Shown: one piece after another, positions 23,547 to 34,395 of the stretch
How positions within the stretch are numbered: position 1 is the first letter of the stretch
Layout: each line of letters opens with the position of its first letter
Assembly: GCF_006539565.1 (NCBI RefSeq)
Contig: NZ_BJNG01000016.1
Span: 62,001-126,000, forward strand
Reading direction: 5' to 3'
Source of the DNA: Pseudonocardia hydrocarbonoxydans
GTDB lineage: Bacteria; Actinomycetota; Actinomycetes; Mycobacteriales; Pseudonocardiaceae
DNA: 64,000 nt
Notes under the pieces: generated by a model
Told to the model about the DNA's origin: nothing
What the model saw: only the letters and a program-made list of their open reading frames with translations
Database searches by the model: none
Program-made: the position numbers and the translations under genes

Positions 23547-25302
23547 CGGCCCGGCTCTGCGCCAGCGCCTCCAGCGCGTACTCGTAGGCGGGCTCCACCA
23601 GCGCGGGACCCGCCGCGAAGTCCAGCAGGCCCGACCGGCCGACCGGCGGGGTCAGCAGCTCGATCGAGCGGCTGCCCAGCCGGTCGCGCTGTAGGCGGGC
23701 GGTCGACAGCGACATGCTGCGGACGACCACGTCCCCGATCCGCGGCACCCGCATCCGCGGGGTGAACGGGTTGAGCCTCGACGCCAGCACCCGCCAGCCC
23801 GACACCGCGAGGTCGAGCTCGGCGGGCGGGCGGCGGCCGGACCCGGTCGGTTGCAGGTTGACCGCGACGATCGGGCCGTCGCCGACCACCCGGGCCATGG
23901 CGTCGACGGGCAGGTTGTTCATCACCCCGCCGTCGACGAGGAGCTGGGTGCCGTCGTGCACCGGCGGGTACACCCCCGGGATCGCGATGCTGGCCCGGAT
24001 CGCGCGCCAGGTCGGGCCGCTGTCGTGCACCACCTCCCGGGCCTGGCTCAGCGACGCCGACACCGCGAAGTAGGGCAGCCACAGGTCCTCGATGAGGCCG
24101 CTGAACGAGGGTTCCTCGCGCAGCAGCCGCGTCACCTTGCGGCCCGAGGACACCGCCACGAACGGCGGCGTGAACCCGACCATCGACCCCTGCTCCACCA
24201 TCGCCGCGCACGCCTGCCGCACCCGCTGCCCGTGGTCGAGCCCGGCGGCGAGGAAGCCGGCCATGAGCGAGCCGATGCTGGCCCCGCCGACCGCGTCGAC
24301 CGGGATCCCCGCCTCCTCCAGGGCCCGCATGACGCCCAGGTGCGCGAACCCGCGCACGCCGCCCCCGGCCAGCACCAGCCCGCGCGCGGTGCCGGAGAGG
24401 AACCGCGCCACCCGGGCGACGTCGTACCGGTCGCCGTGGCGGACGTGGTGGTGCCGGGTGATCCCCCGGTTCGCCAGCCACGCCGCGGTCCCCGACGGCG
24501 CCGCCGTGCCCGCGGGGTGCAGCAGCACCAGGTCGCGGCGTCGCTCCCCCGGGACCAGGGCCAGCGCTCGCTCCGCCGCGCCGGGCGCGGGGTCGTCCCC
24601 GGCGCGGGCGACCAGCAGCACCCGGTCGGCCTGGCGCAGGCAGCGGCGCGTCCACTCGGTGTCGCCGTCGTCGGCGCGGTAGACCACGAACCGGTGCGCC
24701 GCCTCGACGCGCTGCAGCCAGGCCAGCAGCCTGCCGTTGCGCGGGTCGGCGGGCTCGGTGCCCGACGCGCCCGGCCCGAGGGCCGCGTCGACCGTCGCGG
24801 AGCTGACCTCCAGCGCCCGGCCCAGCGCCGCGACCAGCCCGGCGACGACCTCGTCGGGCACCCGGGCCGTCCCGGCCGGGAGCAGCGCCACCGTGGTGCC
24901 CGGGACCTCCGCGGGGACGCTCGCGGGCGCGGGCCCGGCGTCGGCGCGCAGCAGGGCGCGGCACAACCCGAGCAGCGACGCCGGGTGCGCCGCGGCGACC
25001 CGCTCGAACCCGGCCACCCCGAGCCGCAGCACCAGCGAGTCGCGGACGGCGTGCACGTGGGTGTCGGCCGGGGGCTCGGCCAGCAGCGCCGTCGCCCCCA
25101 CGACCTCGCCGGGGCCGACCTCCCGGGTCCCGCTCCCGGACCGGACGGCGAGGCGGCCGTAGGCGAGCAGGTGCAGCGCGCCGGCGCCCGGCACCACCTC
25201 CCCGGCCGCGACGTGCACCGGGTCGAGCTGGACGAACAGCTCCCGCAGCGCGGCGCGGTCCAGCCCGCCGAACACCTCGGTGCCGGCCAGGAAGTCGAGC
25301 AC
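23536..25302 (-). CDS. Cyclic-nucleotide-binding domain / patatin-like phospholipase fusion
   Basis: This 588-aa protein has a cNMP-binding-like domain (about 5-120), a central region (about 130-300), and a patatin domain with oxyanion loop GGGVRG at 313-318, nucleophile S342 in GGASIGS and D457 in VDGGVMNN. This is the neuropathy-target-esterase-like arrangement, a serine lysophospholipase with regulatory nucleotide domain. The second-messenger phosphate-binding cassette in the N-domain is not well preserved, so nucleotide binding is uncertain. It follows the signalling operon at 25.4-30.1 kb on the same strand with a 125-bp gap. Confidence 0.83.
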   Translation of the reverse strand: MLDFLAGTEVFGGLDRAALRELFVQLDPVHVAAGEVVPGAGALHLLAYGRLAVRSGSGTREVGPGEVVGATALLAEPPADTHVHAVRDSLVLRLGVAGFERVAAAHPASLLGLCRALLRADAGPAPASVPAEVPGTTVALLPAGTARVPDEVVAGLVAALGRALEVSSATVDAALGPGASGTEPADPRNGRLLAWLQRVEAAHRFVVYRADDGDTEWTRRCLRQADRVLLVARAGDDPAPGAAERALALVPGERRRDLVLLHPAGTAAPSGTAAWLANRGITRHHHVRHGDRYDVARVARFLSGTARGLVLAGGGVRGFAHLGVMRALEEAGIPVDAVGGASIGSLMAGFLAAGLDHGQRVRQACAAMVEQGSMVGFTPPFVAVSSGRKVTRLLREEPSFSGLIEDLWLPYFAVSASLSQAREVVHDSGPTWRAIRASIAIPGVYPPVHDGTQLLVDGGVMNNLPVDAMARVVGDGPIVAVNLQPTGSGRRPPAELDLAVSGWRVLASRLNPFTPRMRVPRIGDVVVRSMSLSTARLQRDRLGSRSIELLTPPVGRSGLLDFAAGPALVEPAYEYALEALAQSRAVSS

Positions 25303-25427
25303 CTCGCTGGAGGGTCCGGGGCTGCCGGGTGCAGTGCCCGACCAGCTCTCCGCCAGCAGCAGCAGCGGGCGGCGGCGCCGCGTGGACCCGACCCCGGCCG
25401 CGATCTTCTCGCGGTCGAAGAACTAGC

Positions 25428-26183
25428 TCACGCCCGCACCCCGACCAGGTGGTCCGCGAGCTGCGCGTACAGGGCGGCCACCGGGTGGTCCGGGTGCCGC
25501 AGGACGAAGATCCCGCCGCTGGAGAGCACCATCAGCTCCTCGGAGTGCGGGACGACCGCGGCCACGGGCGTGTCGTAGGCCTCCGTCACCCGCTGCGCCA
25601 CCGCGTCCGCGTCGAACGACTCCGGGGTCTTGTTCACCACCAGCACCGTGCGGGGCACCGCGAGCCTGCGCGCCACCTGCACCGTCACGTGGGTGCCCTC
25701 GTAGTCCTGGTGGTCCGGGCGCAGCACGATCGCGAGCGCGTCGGACATCGCGATCGACAGCAGCGTCTCCTCGTTCAGCCCCGGGTGGGTGTCGAGCAGC
25801 AGCACGTCGAGCTCCAGCTCGACCGCCAGCGACCGCACCCCCTCGCCGAGCAGCCCGACGTCGTAGCCCTCGGCCATGATCCGGGCGATGTCGTGCGGGG
25901 CGACGCTGGAGGGGACCAGCCAGATCCGGCCCGCCACCCCGGGCGGGGTCACCTCCCGGGCCGCGGCGCGCAGCGGGTACCGGCCCCACAGGTAGCCGTC
26001 CAAGTGGTGGTCCAGGCCGTCCTGGTCGACGCCGAACAGCACGTGGATCCCCGGGGAGAGGATGTCGAGATCGACCACCCCCACCCGCAGCCCGCGCCCG
26101 GCCAGCACCGCCGCGACGTTCGCGGTGGTGTTCGACTTGCCGGTGCCGCCGCGGAAGGAGTGCACGGACACGATGGAGGTCAC
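25428..26183 (-). CDS. MinD/ParA-family ATPase
   Basis: The 251-aa protein has its GTG start overlapping the response regulator stop (GTGA). The deviant Walker A motif is SFRGGTGKSNTTAN (residues about 9-22), switch DLDILSPGIHVLFG and Walker B LDVLLLDTHPGL. These ATPases organise protein complexes on membranes or DNA. Because it is translationally coupled to a hybrid kinase and response regulator, it may be the output of that signalling pathway, for instance positioning or secretion. That link is inference. Confidence 0.85.
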   Translation of the reverse strand: MTSIVSVHSFRGGTGKSNTTANVAAVLAGRGLRVGVVDLDILSPGIHVLFGVDQDGLDHHLDGYLWGRYPLRAAAREVTPPGVAGRIWLVPSSVAPHDIARIMAEGYDVGLLGEGVRSLAVELELDVLLLDTHPGLNEETLLSIAMSDALAIVLRPDHQDYEGTHVTVQVARRLAVPRTVLVVNKTPESFDADAVAQRVTEAYDTPVAAVVPHSEELMVLSSGGIFVLRHPDHPVAALYAQLADHLVGVRA

Positions 26184-26905
26184 TGCTGGTCCCCGTTCTG
26201 CCGCCCCGGCCCCGAGCGCAGGTCCGCGGCTCGGCGTTGCAGGTCGGCGAAGTAGTCGGTCCCGGTGATGGCGGCGACGGTGCGCGCGGTCCGGGCCTCG
26301 TCGATCTCGATGCGCAGGGCCCCGACCTGCGCGCGCAGCCGCTGCTCGCGCTGCGCGACCTCGTGCGCCATCCGCCCGAACACCCGGGCCAGCAGGCCCA
26401 GCGCGTCGTCGCGACCGGCGACGGTGTCGAGCGATCCGGAGCGGAACTCCCCCCGCTCGACGTCGGCCGCCGCCGCGACGACGTGCCCGACCTGCTCCCG
26501 GTACTCCCGCTCCAGGTCCGCGAGGCGCTTGCGGGCCAGCCCCGACCGCAGGCGGGCGCGCAGCACCGCCGGGTCGAACGGCTTGGGCAGGAAGTCGTCG
26601 GCGCCCAGCTCGATGCAGCGCACCACGCCGTCGCGGTCGTCGGACCCGGAGATGACGATCACCGGCAGCGTCGCGGTGGCCTCGTGGCCGCGCATCCGGG
26701 CCAGCACCTCGTAGCCGTCGAGGACCGGCATGACGATGTCGAGCAGCACCAGGTCGAACCCGCCGCCGGCGACCCGCTCCCAACCCCGGCCCCCGTCGCC
26801 GGCCACCTCCACGTCGAGGCCCTCCTGCTCCAGCGCGCGGCGCAGCAGGAGCCGGTTCACCGGGTCGTCGTCGACGACGAGCACCCGGCCGCGCAGCCCG
26901 CTCAC
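26180..26905 (-). CDS. Response regulator with C-terminal coiled-coil region
   Basis: The 241-aa protein starts at GTG 26905, overlapping the stop of the 58-aa protein. The receiver domain has the acidic pocket VVDDDP, phospho-acceptor D56 in VLLDIVMP and K108 in LPKPFDP. Residues about 120-225 are charged and probably coiled-coil (LADLEREYREQVGHVV, EQRLRAQVGALRIEIDEA), with no DNA-binding or enzymatic output domain. It therefore probably acts by protein contact, most simply on the MinD-like ATPase encoded next. Confidence 0.83.
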   Translation of the reverse strand: MSGLRGRVLVVDDDPVNRLLLRRALEQEGLDVEVAGDGGRGWERVAGGGFDLVLLDIVMPVLDGYEVLARMRGHEATATLPVIVISGSDDRDGVVRCIELGADDFLPKPFDPAVLRARLRSGLARKRLADLEREYREQVGHVVAAAADVERGEFRSGSLDTVAGRDDALGLLARVFGRMAHEVAQREQRLRAQVGALRIEIDEARTARTVAAITGTDYFADLQRRAADLRSGPGRQNGDQQ

Positions 26906-27078
26906 CGGGTGACCGCGTCGGGGGTGCGGGGTTCGAGCAGCCGCAGCAGGTCCATCCACCCGGAGAACGGCACCACCTCGGCGGATCCGGTCCGGCCCAC
27001 GGTGCCGACCACGCGGCCGTCCGGGGTCGGCCGGATGTCCACGACGAACCGCTCGCCCGCCGCCTCGTCCCCGTCCAT
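26902..27078 (-). CDS. Small 58-aa protein between hybrid kinase and response regulator
   Basis: ATG 27078 has an excellent AGAGGAGGAAGC binding site. The sequence MDGDEAAGERFVVDIRPT, followed by RVVGTVGRTGSAEVVPFSGW, looks like a compact beta-rich domain. Its GTGA overlap with the response regulator and 10-bp spacing from the kinase place it firmly in the operon. No family is recognised. Confidence 0.7.
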   Translation of the reverse strand: MDGDEAAGERFVVDIRPTPDGRVVGTVGRTGSAEVVPFSGWMDLLRLLEPRTPDAVTR

Positions 27079-27088
27079 GCTTCCTCCT

Positions 27089-30058
27089 CTACCCGGCCGG
27101 CTCGACGGCCGGCAGCTCGCGCAGCACCGCCGCGACCCGCGTCTCGATCTCCTCGACGAGCGCGGCCCGCTCGCCCCCCGCCGCGGCGGCGCCCTCCAGC
27201 ACGCGGCAGGCCTCGGCCAGCCGGGCCGCACCCAGGGTCGCGGCGGTGGGGCGCAGCGTGTGGGCGGCCGTCCGGACCTCCCCCGCGTCGGCGGACCGCA
27301 GCCGGGCCACCAGCCTCGGCAGCTCGTCGGCCGCGGCGGCGGCCAGCTCGGCGACGACCGCGGCCCCGTCGGGCCCGAAGGACCGGGCCAGCTCCGTCAA
27401 CGCCGCCGGGTCGAGCTCGGGGACCGGAGCGGGTTCGGGAGCCGGAGCGGGTTCGGGAGCCGGGACGCGGCGCAGGGCCGCCGCCAGGCCGTCGAGCCGG
27501 ATCGGCTTCGCCAGGTAGTCGTCGACACCCGCGGCCAGGCACATCTCGCGGTCGCCGTCCATCGCGTTGGCGGTGACCGCGACCAGCCACGGGCCCCGGG
27601 CGGCGCCGGCGCGGATCCGGCGGGCCGCCTCCAACCCGTCCATCTCCGGCATCTGGACGTCCAGGAGCACGGCGTCGTAGCGGCGGGCGGCGACGGCGTC
27701 GAGGACCTCCCGCCCGGTGGTGGCGATGTCGGCGGTGTGGCCCAGCTTCGTGAGCATGGCCAGCGCGAGCATCCGGTTGACGGGGTTGTCCTCGGCCAGC
27801 AGCAGCCGCAGGCCGGGCCCCGGGGCGGCGGCGGGCGCCGGGACTGCCGCGGGCCCCGGGGCCGCCGCCGACCCGGCGGGTGCCCCGAGCAGCGTGGCGA
27901 GCACCTCGGCGAGGCGGGCCCGCTTCACCGGCTTGGTGAGCCAGGCCGCGACCGCGGCGCCGTCGCGGGTGCCACCCAGCGACGACAGGCAGGCCACCGG
28001 CGGGCCACCGCGCTCGCGCAGCCGCGCGGCGAGGGTGGCGCCGTCCGTCCCCGGCATGGCGTGGTCGACAAGCGCGACGTCGTGGACCTCCCCGCCGGCG
28101 ACCCGCGCGAGCGCGTCCGACGGCGACGCCGTGTCCTCGACGACCATCCCCCACCGCGCGCACTGCGCGGCGAGGACCCGGCGGCTCGACGCGTTGTCGT
28201 CGACGACGAGGACGCGGCGCCCGGCCAGGACGGCGGGCGGCACGACGGCCGGGGCCGGGACCGGCGGCGCCGTCACCGCGAACCCGAACGTCGTGCCCCG
28301 CCCGACCTCGCTGCGGACCCACACGCGCCCGCCCATCAGCTCCGCGAGCCGACGGGAGATGGCCAGGCCGAGACCGGTACCGCCGTGGCGGCGGGTGGTG
28401 GAGACGTCGACCTGGCTGAACGAGCGGAACAGCCGGTCGAGCCGGTCGGCCGGGATGCCCGGGCCGGTGTCGGTGACCTCGACCGCCAGGCCGCCGGGCT
28501 CGGCCGTCACCGTCACCACGACCTCGCCGCGCGCGGTGAACTTCACCGCGTTGCCCACGAGGTTCACCAGGATCTGGCGCAGCCGGGTCGGGTCGCCGAG
28601 CACCGCCTGCGGCACGCCGGGGTCGACGTCGCCGACCAGCTCGATGCCCTTCTCCGCCGCCCGCGGGGCGAGCAGGTCCAGCGCCGCCTCGACGCCGTCA
28701 CGCACGTCGAGCGGCATCGCCTCCAGCTCCAGGTGTCCCGCCTCGATCTTCGAGAAGTCCAGGATGTCGTCGATGATCGTCAGCAGGCCGTCGCCGCTCT
28801 GCTCGATCACCCGGGCGAGCTCGCGCTGCTCGGCGTCGAGGTCGGTGGTGAGCAGCAGCTCGGTCATCCCGATGACGGCGTTCATCGGGGTCCGGATCTC
28901 GTGGCTCATGTTGGCCAGGAACGCGCTCTTGGCCGCGTTCGCCGCGTCGGCCGCGGCCCGGGCCTGCTGCGCCTGCTCGTGCAGCCGGGTGCTCCCGATC
29001 GCCCCCGCGATCTGCCCGGCGACGGTCTCGGCCAGCGCCAGCTCGGCGGGGGAGAACACCCGGCGACGCTCGACCGACTCCGCGACCACCATCCCGACGA
29101 CGTGCCCCCCGCGGCCGAGCAGCGGAGCGATCATGAAACCGCGGACCCCGCGAGCGGCCAGCAGGGCCCGGGTGGCGGGGGCGAGCGTCACCGCGTCGAG
29201 GTCGGCCACGGCGACCGCGCGGCGCAGGGCGACCGCCCGCTCCGCCGGCCCGCCCGCGGTCAGCGGCACCTCGACCCCGACCTGCGAGGGCGCCTGCCCG
29301 TCGACGGCGTGGTCGGCCCGGACCACCAGCCGCCCGGCGTCGTCGAACAGCGCCACCGCCGCCCAGCGCACCCGGAACAGGGCCGCGAGCCGCCGCGCCG
29401 CCCCGTCGAGGACCTCCTGCAGCGACGACGCCGTCGCGACCGTCCGGGTGATCGCGCTCAGCGCGGCGAGCTGCTCGCGGTCGCGGGTGAGGCTCTGCGC
29501 GATCACCCCGGCGACCACGGCGATGATCAGGCCGATCCCCATCCGGAAGGTGATCGACACGATCAGGAACGGGTGCCCGTAGACCAGCGTGCCGAACACC
29601 TCGCGCAGCGTGTACGCCACGGTGAGCAGGCCGATGGCCGTCATCGCGCCGCGCAGCTGGAACCGGACCGCGGCCTCCATCGGCAGCACGTAGAGCACCG
29701 CCCAGATCGCGGTCTCGGTGTCGAAGGTGAAGACGAAGACCAGCCCGAGGAACACGGTGCCGTTGAGGACCAGCGCGGCCACGCCGACGCGCCGGGCCCG
29801 GCGCACCGTGGTCATCCGCGGGATCAGCGGCCAGATGACCAGGTTGCCCACGGCCAGCAGCGCGAGCAGCCCCAGCGCCAGCTCGAACATCCCGGGCGGG
29901 TAGGGCAGGTAGTAGGTGAGGACCTGGGCGAGCCCGAACACGAACCCGCCCCAGCGGATCCGCAGCATCGCGCGCTCGGCCCGTACGAGCCGGGCCAGCT
30001 CCGCCGTCGCGAGCGTCTCGAACTCGGCGGTCGTGTCGGGCTCGCGGCCGGTGGCCAT
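27089..30058 (-). CDS. Hybrid sensor histidine kinase (TM-GAF-HisKA-HATPase-REC-REC-HPt)
   Basis: This 989-aa protein starts at ATG 30058 (an in-frame ATG at 30118 is possible). About six membrane helices (35-190) are followed by a GAF domain (about 205-355), HisKA with H386 in [15 protein letters not shown], and a HATPase domain with DTGPGIP and [10 protein letters not shown]. Two receivers follow ([10 protein letters not shown]...VDHAMPG and [10 protein letters not shown]...[11 protein letters not shown]), then a C-terminal HPt domain with [13 protein letters not shown]. This is the full BarA/TorS-type phosphorelay. The final acceptor is probably the response regulator two genes downstream. 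Confidence 0.88.
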   Translation of the reverse strand: MATGREPDTTAEFETLATAELARLVRAERAMLRIRWGGFVFGLAQVLTYYLPYPPGMFELALGLLALLAVGNLVIWPLIPRMTTVRRARRVGVAALVLNGTVFLGLVFVFTFDTETAIWAVLYVLPMEAAVRFQLRGAMTAIGLLTVAYTLREVFGTLVYGHPFLIVSITFRMGIGLIIAVVAGVIAQSLTRDREQLAALSAITRTVATASSLQEVLDGAARRLAALFRVRWAAVALFDDAGRLVVRADHAVDGQAPSQVGVEVPLTAGGPAERAVALRRAVAVADLDAVTLAPATRALLAARGVRGFMIAPLLGRGGHVVGMVVAESVERRRVFSPAELALAETVAGQIAGAIGSTRLHEQAQQARAAADAANAAKSAFLANMSHEIRTPMNAVIGMTELLLTTDLDAEQRELARVIEQSGDGLLTIIDDILDFSKIEAGHLELEAMPLDVRDGVEAALDLLAPRAAEKGIELVGDVDPGVPQAVLGDPTRLRQILVNLVGNAVKFTARGEVVVTVTAEPGGLAVEVTDTGPGIPADRLDRLFRSFSQVDVSTTRRHGGTGLGLAISRRLAELMGGRVWVRSEVGRGTTFGFAVTAPPVPAPAVVPPAVLAGRRVLVVDDNASSRRVLAAQCARWGMVVEDTASPSDALARVAGGEVHDVALVDHAMPGTDGATLAARLRERGGPPVACLSSLGGTRDGAAVAAWLTKPVKRARLAEVLATLLGAPAGSAAAPGPAAVPAPAAAPGPGLRLLLAEDNPVNRMLALAMLTKLGHTADIATTGREVLDAVAARRYDAVLLDVQMPEMDGLEAARRIRAGAARGPWLVAVTANAMDGDREMCLAAGVDDYLAKPIRLDGLAAALRRVPAPEPAPAPEPAPVPELDPAALTELARSFGPDGAAVVAELAAAAADELPRLVARLRSADAGEVRTAAHTLRPTAATLGAARLAEACRVLEGAAAAGGERAALVEEIETRVAAVLRELPAVEPAG

Positions 30059-30219
30059 CGCCAGCCCCCGGTACGACGGGCGGCCGGGACCCGGTGACCC
30101 GGCCGAGCCCCAGTTCATCGCCACGCCCGCCCCCTCGGTCACCGGGTGACCCCGGCCGGGACCGACCCTGGCAGCGCGCGGCCCGCGGCGCGCCACGGTG
30201 CTCCGTGGGATGCGCCGGG

Positions 30220-32913
30220 TCAGCCGCCGTCGGCCCCACGGAGCGCCCCACGGAGCGGGCGCTCCAGGCGGTCCGCGAGCTGGGCGCGCGAGCGGATCCC
30301 GAGCTTGGCGTAGACGTTGCGCAGGTGGAACTCCACGGTGTTCAGGCTGACGATCAGCTCGGCCGCGACCTCCGGGTTGCTCATCCCGGACGCCGCCAGG
30401 CGGGCGACGCACAGCTCCCGCGGGGTGAGCGCGCCGGGCTCGCGGGCCGCCCGGGGGCTCCGGGTACGGCCGCACGCCGCCAGCTCGTCGTCGCAGCGCT
30501 CCAGAGCCGGGCGGGCACCGAGCCGCTCGAACACCGCGCGGGCCGGGGCCAGCGCCTCGGCCGCGGCGCGCCGGCGGCCCGACCGCCGCAGCACCGCCCC
30601 GTGGGCCAGCGCGGTGAGGGCGACGTCGATCCCGCTGCCGGCGGCACGGGCGTGGGCGGCCGCGGCCCGCAGCGCGCGCTCGGCCCCCGTGACGTCGCCG
30701 CGGGCGGCCTGGAGCCGGCCACGGACCCGACACGCCGCGGTCAGCGCGACGCGGCGGCCGAGCTGCCCGGCGCGGCTCTCGAACGGGGCGAGGACGCCGT
30801 CGGCCTCGTCGAGGCGGCCCAGGTGCAGCAGGGCGTCGGCGAGCATGCACGGCCAGTTCGACACGCCCGGTTCCCCGGCCCGGCCCGCGGCGCGGTCGGC
30901 GAGCGGTCCGAGCAGCTCCACCACCCGGGCGTGGGCGCCCCGGGCGTCGGCGACGTTCGCGGCCGCCACGGTGGCCCCGACCCGGTCCAGCGGCAGGCCG
31001 GTCGCGGCGGCGGCGGCCGTCGCGGAGGCGACGTGGGCGTCGGCCCGCTCCCACTCGCCGCGCGCCGCGTGCGGCATCGCGGCGTAGGAGTGCAGCCGGG
31101 CCAGCATCCAGTCCTGCTCGGCGTCCTCGGCGAGCGCGACGGCCTCCGACGCGTCGGCGACCGCGCCGTCCCAGGCGCCCATCCGGTGCTGGGTCAGGGC
31201 GAGGTAGCCCTGGGCATGCAGGCTCGCCACGAACATGCCGCCCGCGCGGAGTGCGGTGACCGCGTGCGACAGCTCCGTGCGCGCCCCCGCGTGGTCCTCG
31301 GTCCACAGCAGCCGGGCCCCGCGCGCCACGGCCGTCGCGAGCTGCTCGGTGGGGGCGATGGAGCGCCCGGCCAGGGCCAGGCTGGTGACGAACGAGACCG
31401 ACTGGTGCGGGTCGACCTCGAGGGCCCGGGTGCCCCACTCGATCGACTCCGCGGCGCGCAGCTGCAGGTAGTAGAGGTGGCACAGCGCGTCGCAGACCCC
31501 GGCGCGGAACCCCGGGTCCGCCCCGTCCGCGGCCGACCACGCCGCCAGCAGCAGCTGCTCGGCCTCGGCCGTGCGTCCCGCGGTGAACGCCAGCAGGCCG
31601 CGTACGAAGCTCTCGTGCGCCGATCCGCTGCCGGGCACCGCGCGGGCCAGCTCGGTGGCCCGCGAGCGCTCGCCCGCGAGCATCAGCAGCTCGACCGCTT
31701 CCAGCAGGCTGCGGTGGCGCTCGGCAGGCTCGGGGAACAGCCCGGCCGCGGAGATCAGCGTGGCCGCCGCGCGGGACCGTTCGCCGCCCTCGACCTGGGC
31801 CCTGGCCGCCGCGCGCAGCTCCGCGGCGAGCCCGGGGTCGCTGCCACCGGCCGCCGCGACCCGGTGGCGCAGCGCCTCGTCCGGCGAGGCGACGATCCGG
31901 GCGGCGCGGGCGTGCAGCGCCATCCGGGCGGCCAGGTCCAGGTCGTGGTAGACCGCCGCCCGGATCAGCGCGTGCGGGAAGCGCAGCGCGGTGCCGTCCG
32001 GGGCCGGGAGCGTCGTCAGGAGCTTCGCGGTGACGGCCGGGGCCACCACCCCGGCCCCGTCCTCCCCGGCCAGGTCGACGGCGTCGGCCAGGCGGCAGCG
32101 CTCCCCGAGCACCGCGGCCGCGGCCACGACCGCGCGTGCGCCCGGCGGGCACTGGGAGAGCCGGCCCAGCACCAGCACCGCGTAGGACGCCGGTGACGGG
32201 AGCGGGCCCTCCCCCGCCCGCAGGACGGCCGGGTCGACCTCCTCGAACAGCGCCCTCGCGTGCAGGGGGACACCGTCGGTGTGCGCCCGGAGCCGCCGTG
32301 CCGCCGGCAGCGGCAGCTCACCGGCCCCCATCGCCCGGCCGAGCGCGACCAGCCCGGCCACGCCGAGCCCGCCCAGGCGCAGCGTCCGCCCCCGCTCCCC
32401 CGAGGCCAGTGCGCGCACCCGGTCGACGCGCCCGCCGTCCTTCGGCCGGGTGGCGAGGAGCGTGAGCACGCGGTCGGACCCGAGCCGGCGCAGGGCGAAC
32501 ACCAGCGCCTGCACCGACGGCACGTCGGCCCAGTGCCCGTCGTCGACCACGAGCACGACCGGCCCGTCGTGCCCGCGGAGCCGGTCCAGCAGCCCGACCA
32601 GCGCGGCCCCGACGACGGGTGGCTCGTCGGCCGGGCGCACGGGCAGCGGCGGCCCGGCCACCCCCACCCGCTCGACGGCGCGGGCCAGCTGCTCGACGAC
32701 GCCGTAGGAGACCAGCTGCTCGGCCTCCTCCCCGCCGGCGCGCAGCACGCCCGCGCCCGGGTCGAGCCCGTCGAGGAAGGCCTGCACGAGCGCGGTCTTC
32801 CCGGTGCCGGGGTCGCCCTCCACGACGACCACCTGCGAGCGGCCCGCGCGGGCCAGGGCGAGGTGCTCGGCCAGGACCGCCAGCTCCCGGTCCCGACCGA
32901 CGAACGCCGCCAT
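30220..32913 (-). CDS. Large LuxR-family regulator with AAA ATPase domain (LAL type)
   Basis: The 897-aa protein has Walker A GDPGTGKT at 33-40 in the N-terminal ATPase, Walker [13 protein letters not shown], a long alpha-helical TPR-like middle, and a C-terminal LuxR helix-turn-helix ([25 protein letters not shown]...[10 protein letters not shown]). ATG 32913 fits the family opening FVGRDREL. These are signal-integrating activators, as in MalT. It sits between the hybrid kinase and the meta-pathway aldehyde dehydrogenase, all on the minus strand, with gaps of 161 and 63 bp. Its targets are unknown. Confidence 0.85.
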   Translation of the reverse strand: MAAFVGRDRELAVLAEHLALARAGRSQVVVVEGDPGTGKTALVQAFLDGLDPGAGVLRAGGEEAEQLVSYGVVEQLARAVERVGVAGPPLPVRPADEPPVVGAALVGLLDRLRGHDGPVVLVVDDGHWADVPSVQALVFALRRLGSDRVLTLLATRPKDGGRVDRVRALASGERGRTLRLGGLGVAGLVALGRAMGAGELPLPAARRLRAHTDGVPLHARALFEEVDPAVLRAGEGPLPSPASYAVLVLGRLSQCPPGARAVVAAAAVLGERCRLADAVDLAGEDGAGVVAPAVTAKLLTTLPAPDGTALRFPHALIRAAVYHDLDLAARMALHARAARIVASPDEALRHRVAAAGGSDPGLAAELRAAARAQVEGGERSRAAATLISAAGLFPEPAERHRSLLEAVELLMLAGERSRATELARAVPGSGSAHESFVRGLLAFTAGRTAEAEQLLLAAWSAADGADPGFRAGVCDALCHLYYLQLRAAESIEWGTRALEVDPHQSVSFVTSLALAGRSIAPTEQLATAVARGARLLWTEDHAGARTELSHAVTALRAGGMFVASLHAQGYLALTQHRMGAWDGAVADASEAVALAEDAEQDWMLARLHSYAAMPHAARGEWERADAHVASATAAAAATGLPLDRVGATVAAANVADARGAHARVVELLGPLADRAAGRAGEPGVSNWPCMLADALLHLGRLDEADGVLAPFESRAGQLGRRVALTAACRVRGRLQAARGDVTGAERALRAAAAHARAAGSGIDVALTALAHGAVLRRSGRRRAAAEALAPARAVFERLGARPALERCDDELAACGRTRSPRAAREPGALTPRELCVARLAASGMSNPEVAAELIVSLNTVEFHLRNVYAKLGIRSRAQLADRLERPLRGALRGADGG

Positions 32914-32976
32914 GGGCCGATCATGGCACCGCCGGGCCCGTGGAGCCATCTGCCCCGATCGGCTGCGTCGAACGGT

Positions 32977-34395
32977 CTACCCGCGGATCGCCATCACCAC
33001 GGCTTTGGGTTCGGTGAAGAACTCCCGGCTGAAGTTGCCGCCCTCGCGTCCCCACCCGGAGTCGGCGAAGCCACCGAAGGGGGCGCGCAGGTCGCGCACG
33101 AAGAAGCAGTTGGTCCAGATCGTGCCGGCCCGCAGCCGCGCCGAGACGCGGTGCGCGCGCGAGAGGTTCTCGGTGAACACCATCGCGTTCAGGCCGTAGG
33201 GCGAGTCGTTCGCGACCCGCACGGCCTCGTCCTCGGTGTCGAACGGTGTCACCGTGACGACGGGTCCGAACACCTCCTCGCACATGATCGGCGAGTCGGC
33301 CGGGGCGTCGACGACGACGGTCGGCCGGACCGTCCAGCCCTCGCCGAGGCCACCGGTCAGGATCTTGCCGGCGCTGTTCTCGACGTAGCCGCGCACCTTC
33401 TCGTAGTGCGTCCGCGAGGCCAGCGGTCCGATCTGGGTGGCCGGGTCGCGGGGGTCACCGATCACCAGCTTCTCCGCCGCAGCCACGAACCGGGCCAGGA
33501 ACTCGTCGAGGATCGGCCGCTCGACGTAGAGCCGGGAGCCCGCCAGGCAGACCTGCCCGGCGTTGGTGAAGATCGCCTTGATCGACCAGTCGACCGCGTT
33601 GTCCAGGTCGGCGTCGGCGAACACCAGGTTGGCGCCCTTACCACCCAGCTCCAGGCTGACCGGCGTGAGGTTGCGCGCCGCGACGCCGGTGATGACCCGC
33701 CCGGTGCCGGACTCGCCGGTGAAGGTGATCCGGTCGACGCGCGGGTCCTCGGTGAGCGCGGAGCCCGCCGACTCGGGACCGTAGCCGTGCAGGACGTTGA
33801 GCACGCCGGGCGGGATGCCCGCCTCCAGCGCGAGCCGGGCCAGGATCGTGGCGCTGGCCGGGGTGTCCTCCGCGGGCTTGAGGACGACGGTGTTGCCCCA
33901 GGCCAGCGCGGGTGCGACCTTCCAGGACTCCAGCATCAGCGGGAAGTTCCACGGCGCGATCGCCGCCACGACGCCCGCGGGCTCGTAGCGGGTGTAGGCG
34001 TGGTGGCCGGTGTCCATCGGCAGCGTCTCGGCCATGGCCAGGCGGGCGTGGTCGGCGAAGAAGCGGAAGTTCTGGGCGGTGCGCGGCACGTCCTTGCCCA
34101 GCGCGTCGGCCAGCGGCTTGCCCATGTCGCGGGAGTCGGCCAGCGCCAGCTCCTCGGCGTGCTCCTCGACCAGGTCGGCGAGGCGGTGCAGCAGCGCGCC
34201 GCGCTCGGCGAAACCCATCCGCGGCCACGGGCCCTCGTCGAAGGCCCGGCGCGCCGCGGTGACGGCGAGGTCGGCCTCGGCCGCGCCGCCGAGGGCCACC
34301 GTGGCCCACGGCAGCCGGGTCCACGGGTCGACCGACTCGAACGTCGGGCCGGGGGTGATCTCCTCGCCGTCGATCACGTGTCCGAAGTGGGTCAT
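32977..34395 (-). CDS. Aldehyde dehydrogenase, probable 2-hydroxymuconic semialdehyde dehydrogenase
   Basis: This 472-aa NAD(P)-dependent aldehyde dehydrogenase has catalytic C283 in NAGQVCLAGSR and E249 in SLELGGKGA; cofactor motif FTGESGTG is present. It is the last gene of a three-gene operon with the aldolase and acylating acetaldehyde dehydrogenase (ATGA overlaps), which marks it as the meta-pathway enzyme that oxidises the extradiol cleavage product to 2-hydroxymuconate. That product is then handled by the 4-OT and decarboxylase encoded at 7.1-8.1 kb. Confidence 0.85.
   Translation of the reverse strand: MTHFGHVIDGEEITPGPTFESVDPWTRLPWATVALGGAAEADLAVTAARRAFDEGPWPRMGFAERGALLHRLADLVEEHAEELALADSRDMGKPLADALGKDVPRTAQNFRFFADHARLAMAETLPMDTGHHAYTRYEPAGVVAAIAPWNFPLMLESWKVAPALAWGNTVVLKPAEDTPASATILARLALEAGIPPGVLNVLHGYGPESAGSALTEDPRVDRITFTGESGTGRVITGVAARNLTPVSLELGGKGANLVFADADLDNAVDWSIKAIFTNAGQVCLAGSRLYVERPILDEFLARFVAAAEKLVIGDPRDPATQIGPLASRTHYEKVRGYVENSAGKILTGGLGEGWTVRPTVVVDAPADSPIMCEEVFGPVVTVTPFDTEDEAVRVANDSPYGLNAMVFTENLSRAHRVSARLRAGTIWTNCFFVRDLRAPFGGFADSGWGREGGNFSREFFTEPKAVVMAIRG

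Noticed and set aside
26237..30097. A 1286-codon open frame on the plus strand across the hybrid kinase and response regulator
   Set aside because: It is antisense to well-supported signalling genes, its sequence is Arg/Gly/Pro/His-rich with no domain, and long antisense frames are expected at this GC content.
30119..32152. Extension of the hybrid kinase frame for nearly 700 codons upstream of its start
   Set aside because: The extra part is antisense-frame translation of the LuxR-type gene, and good starts with binding sites exist at 30058 and 30118.
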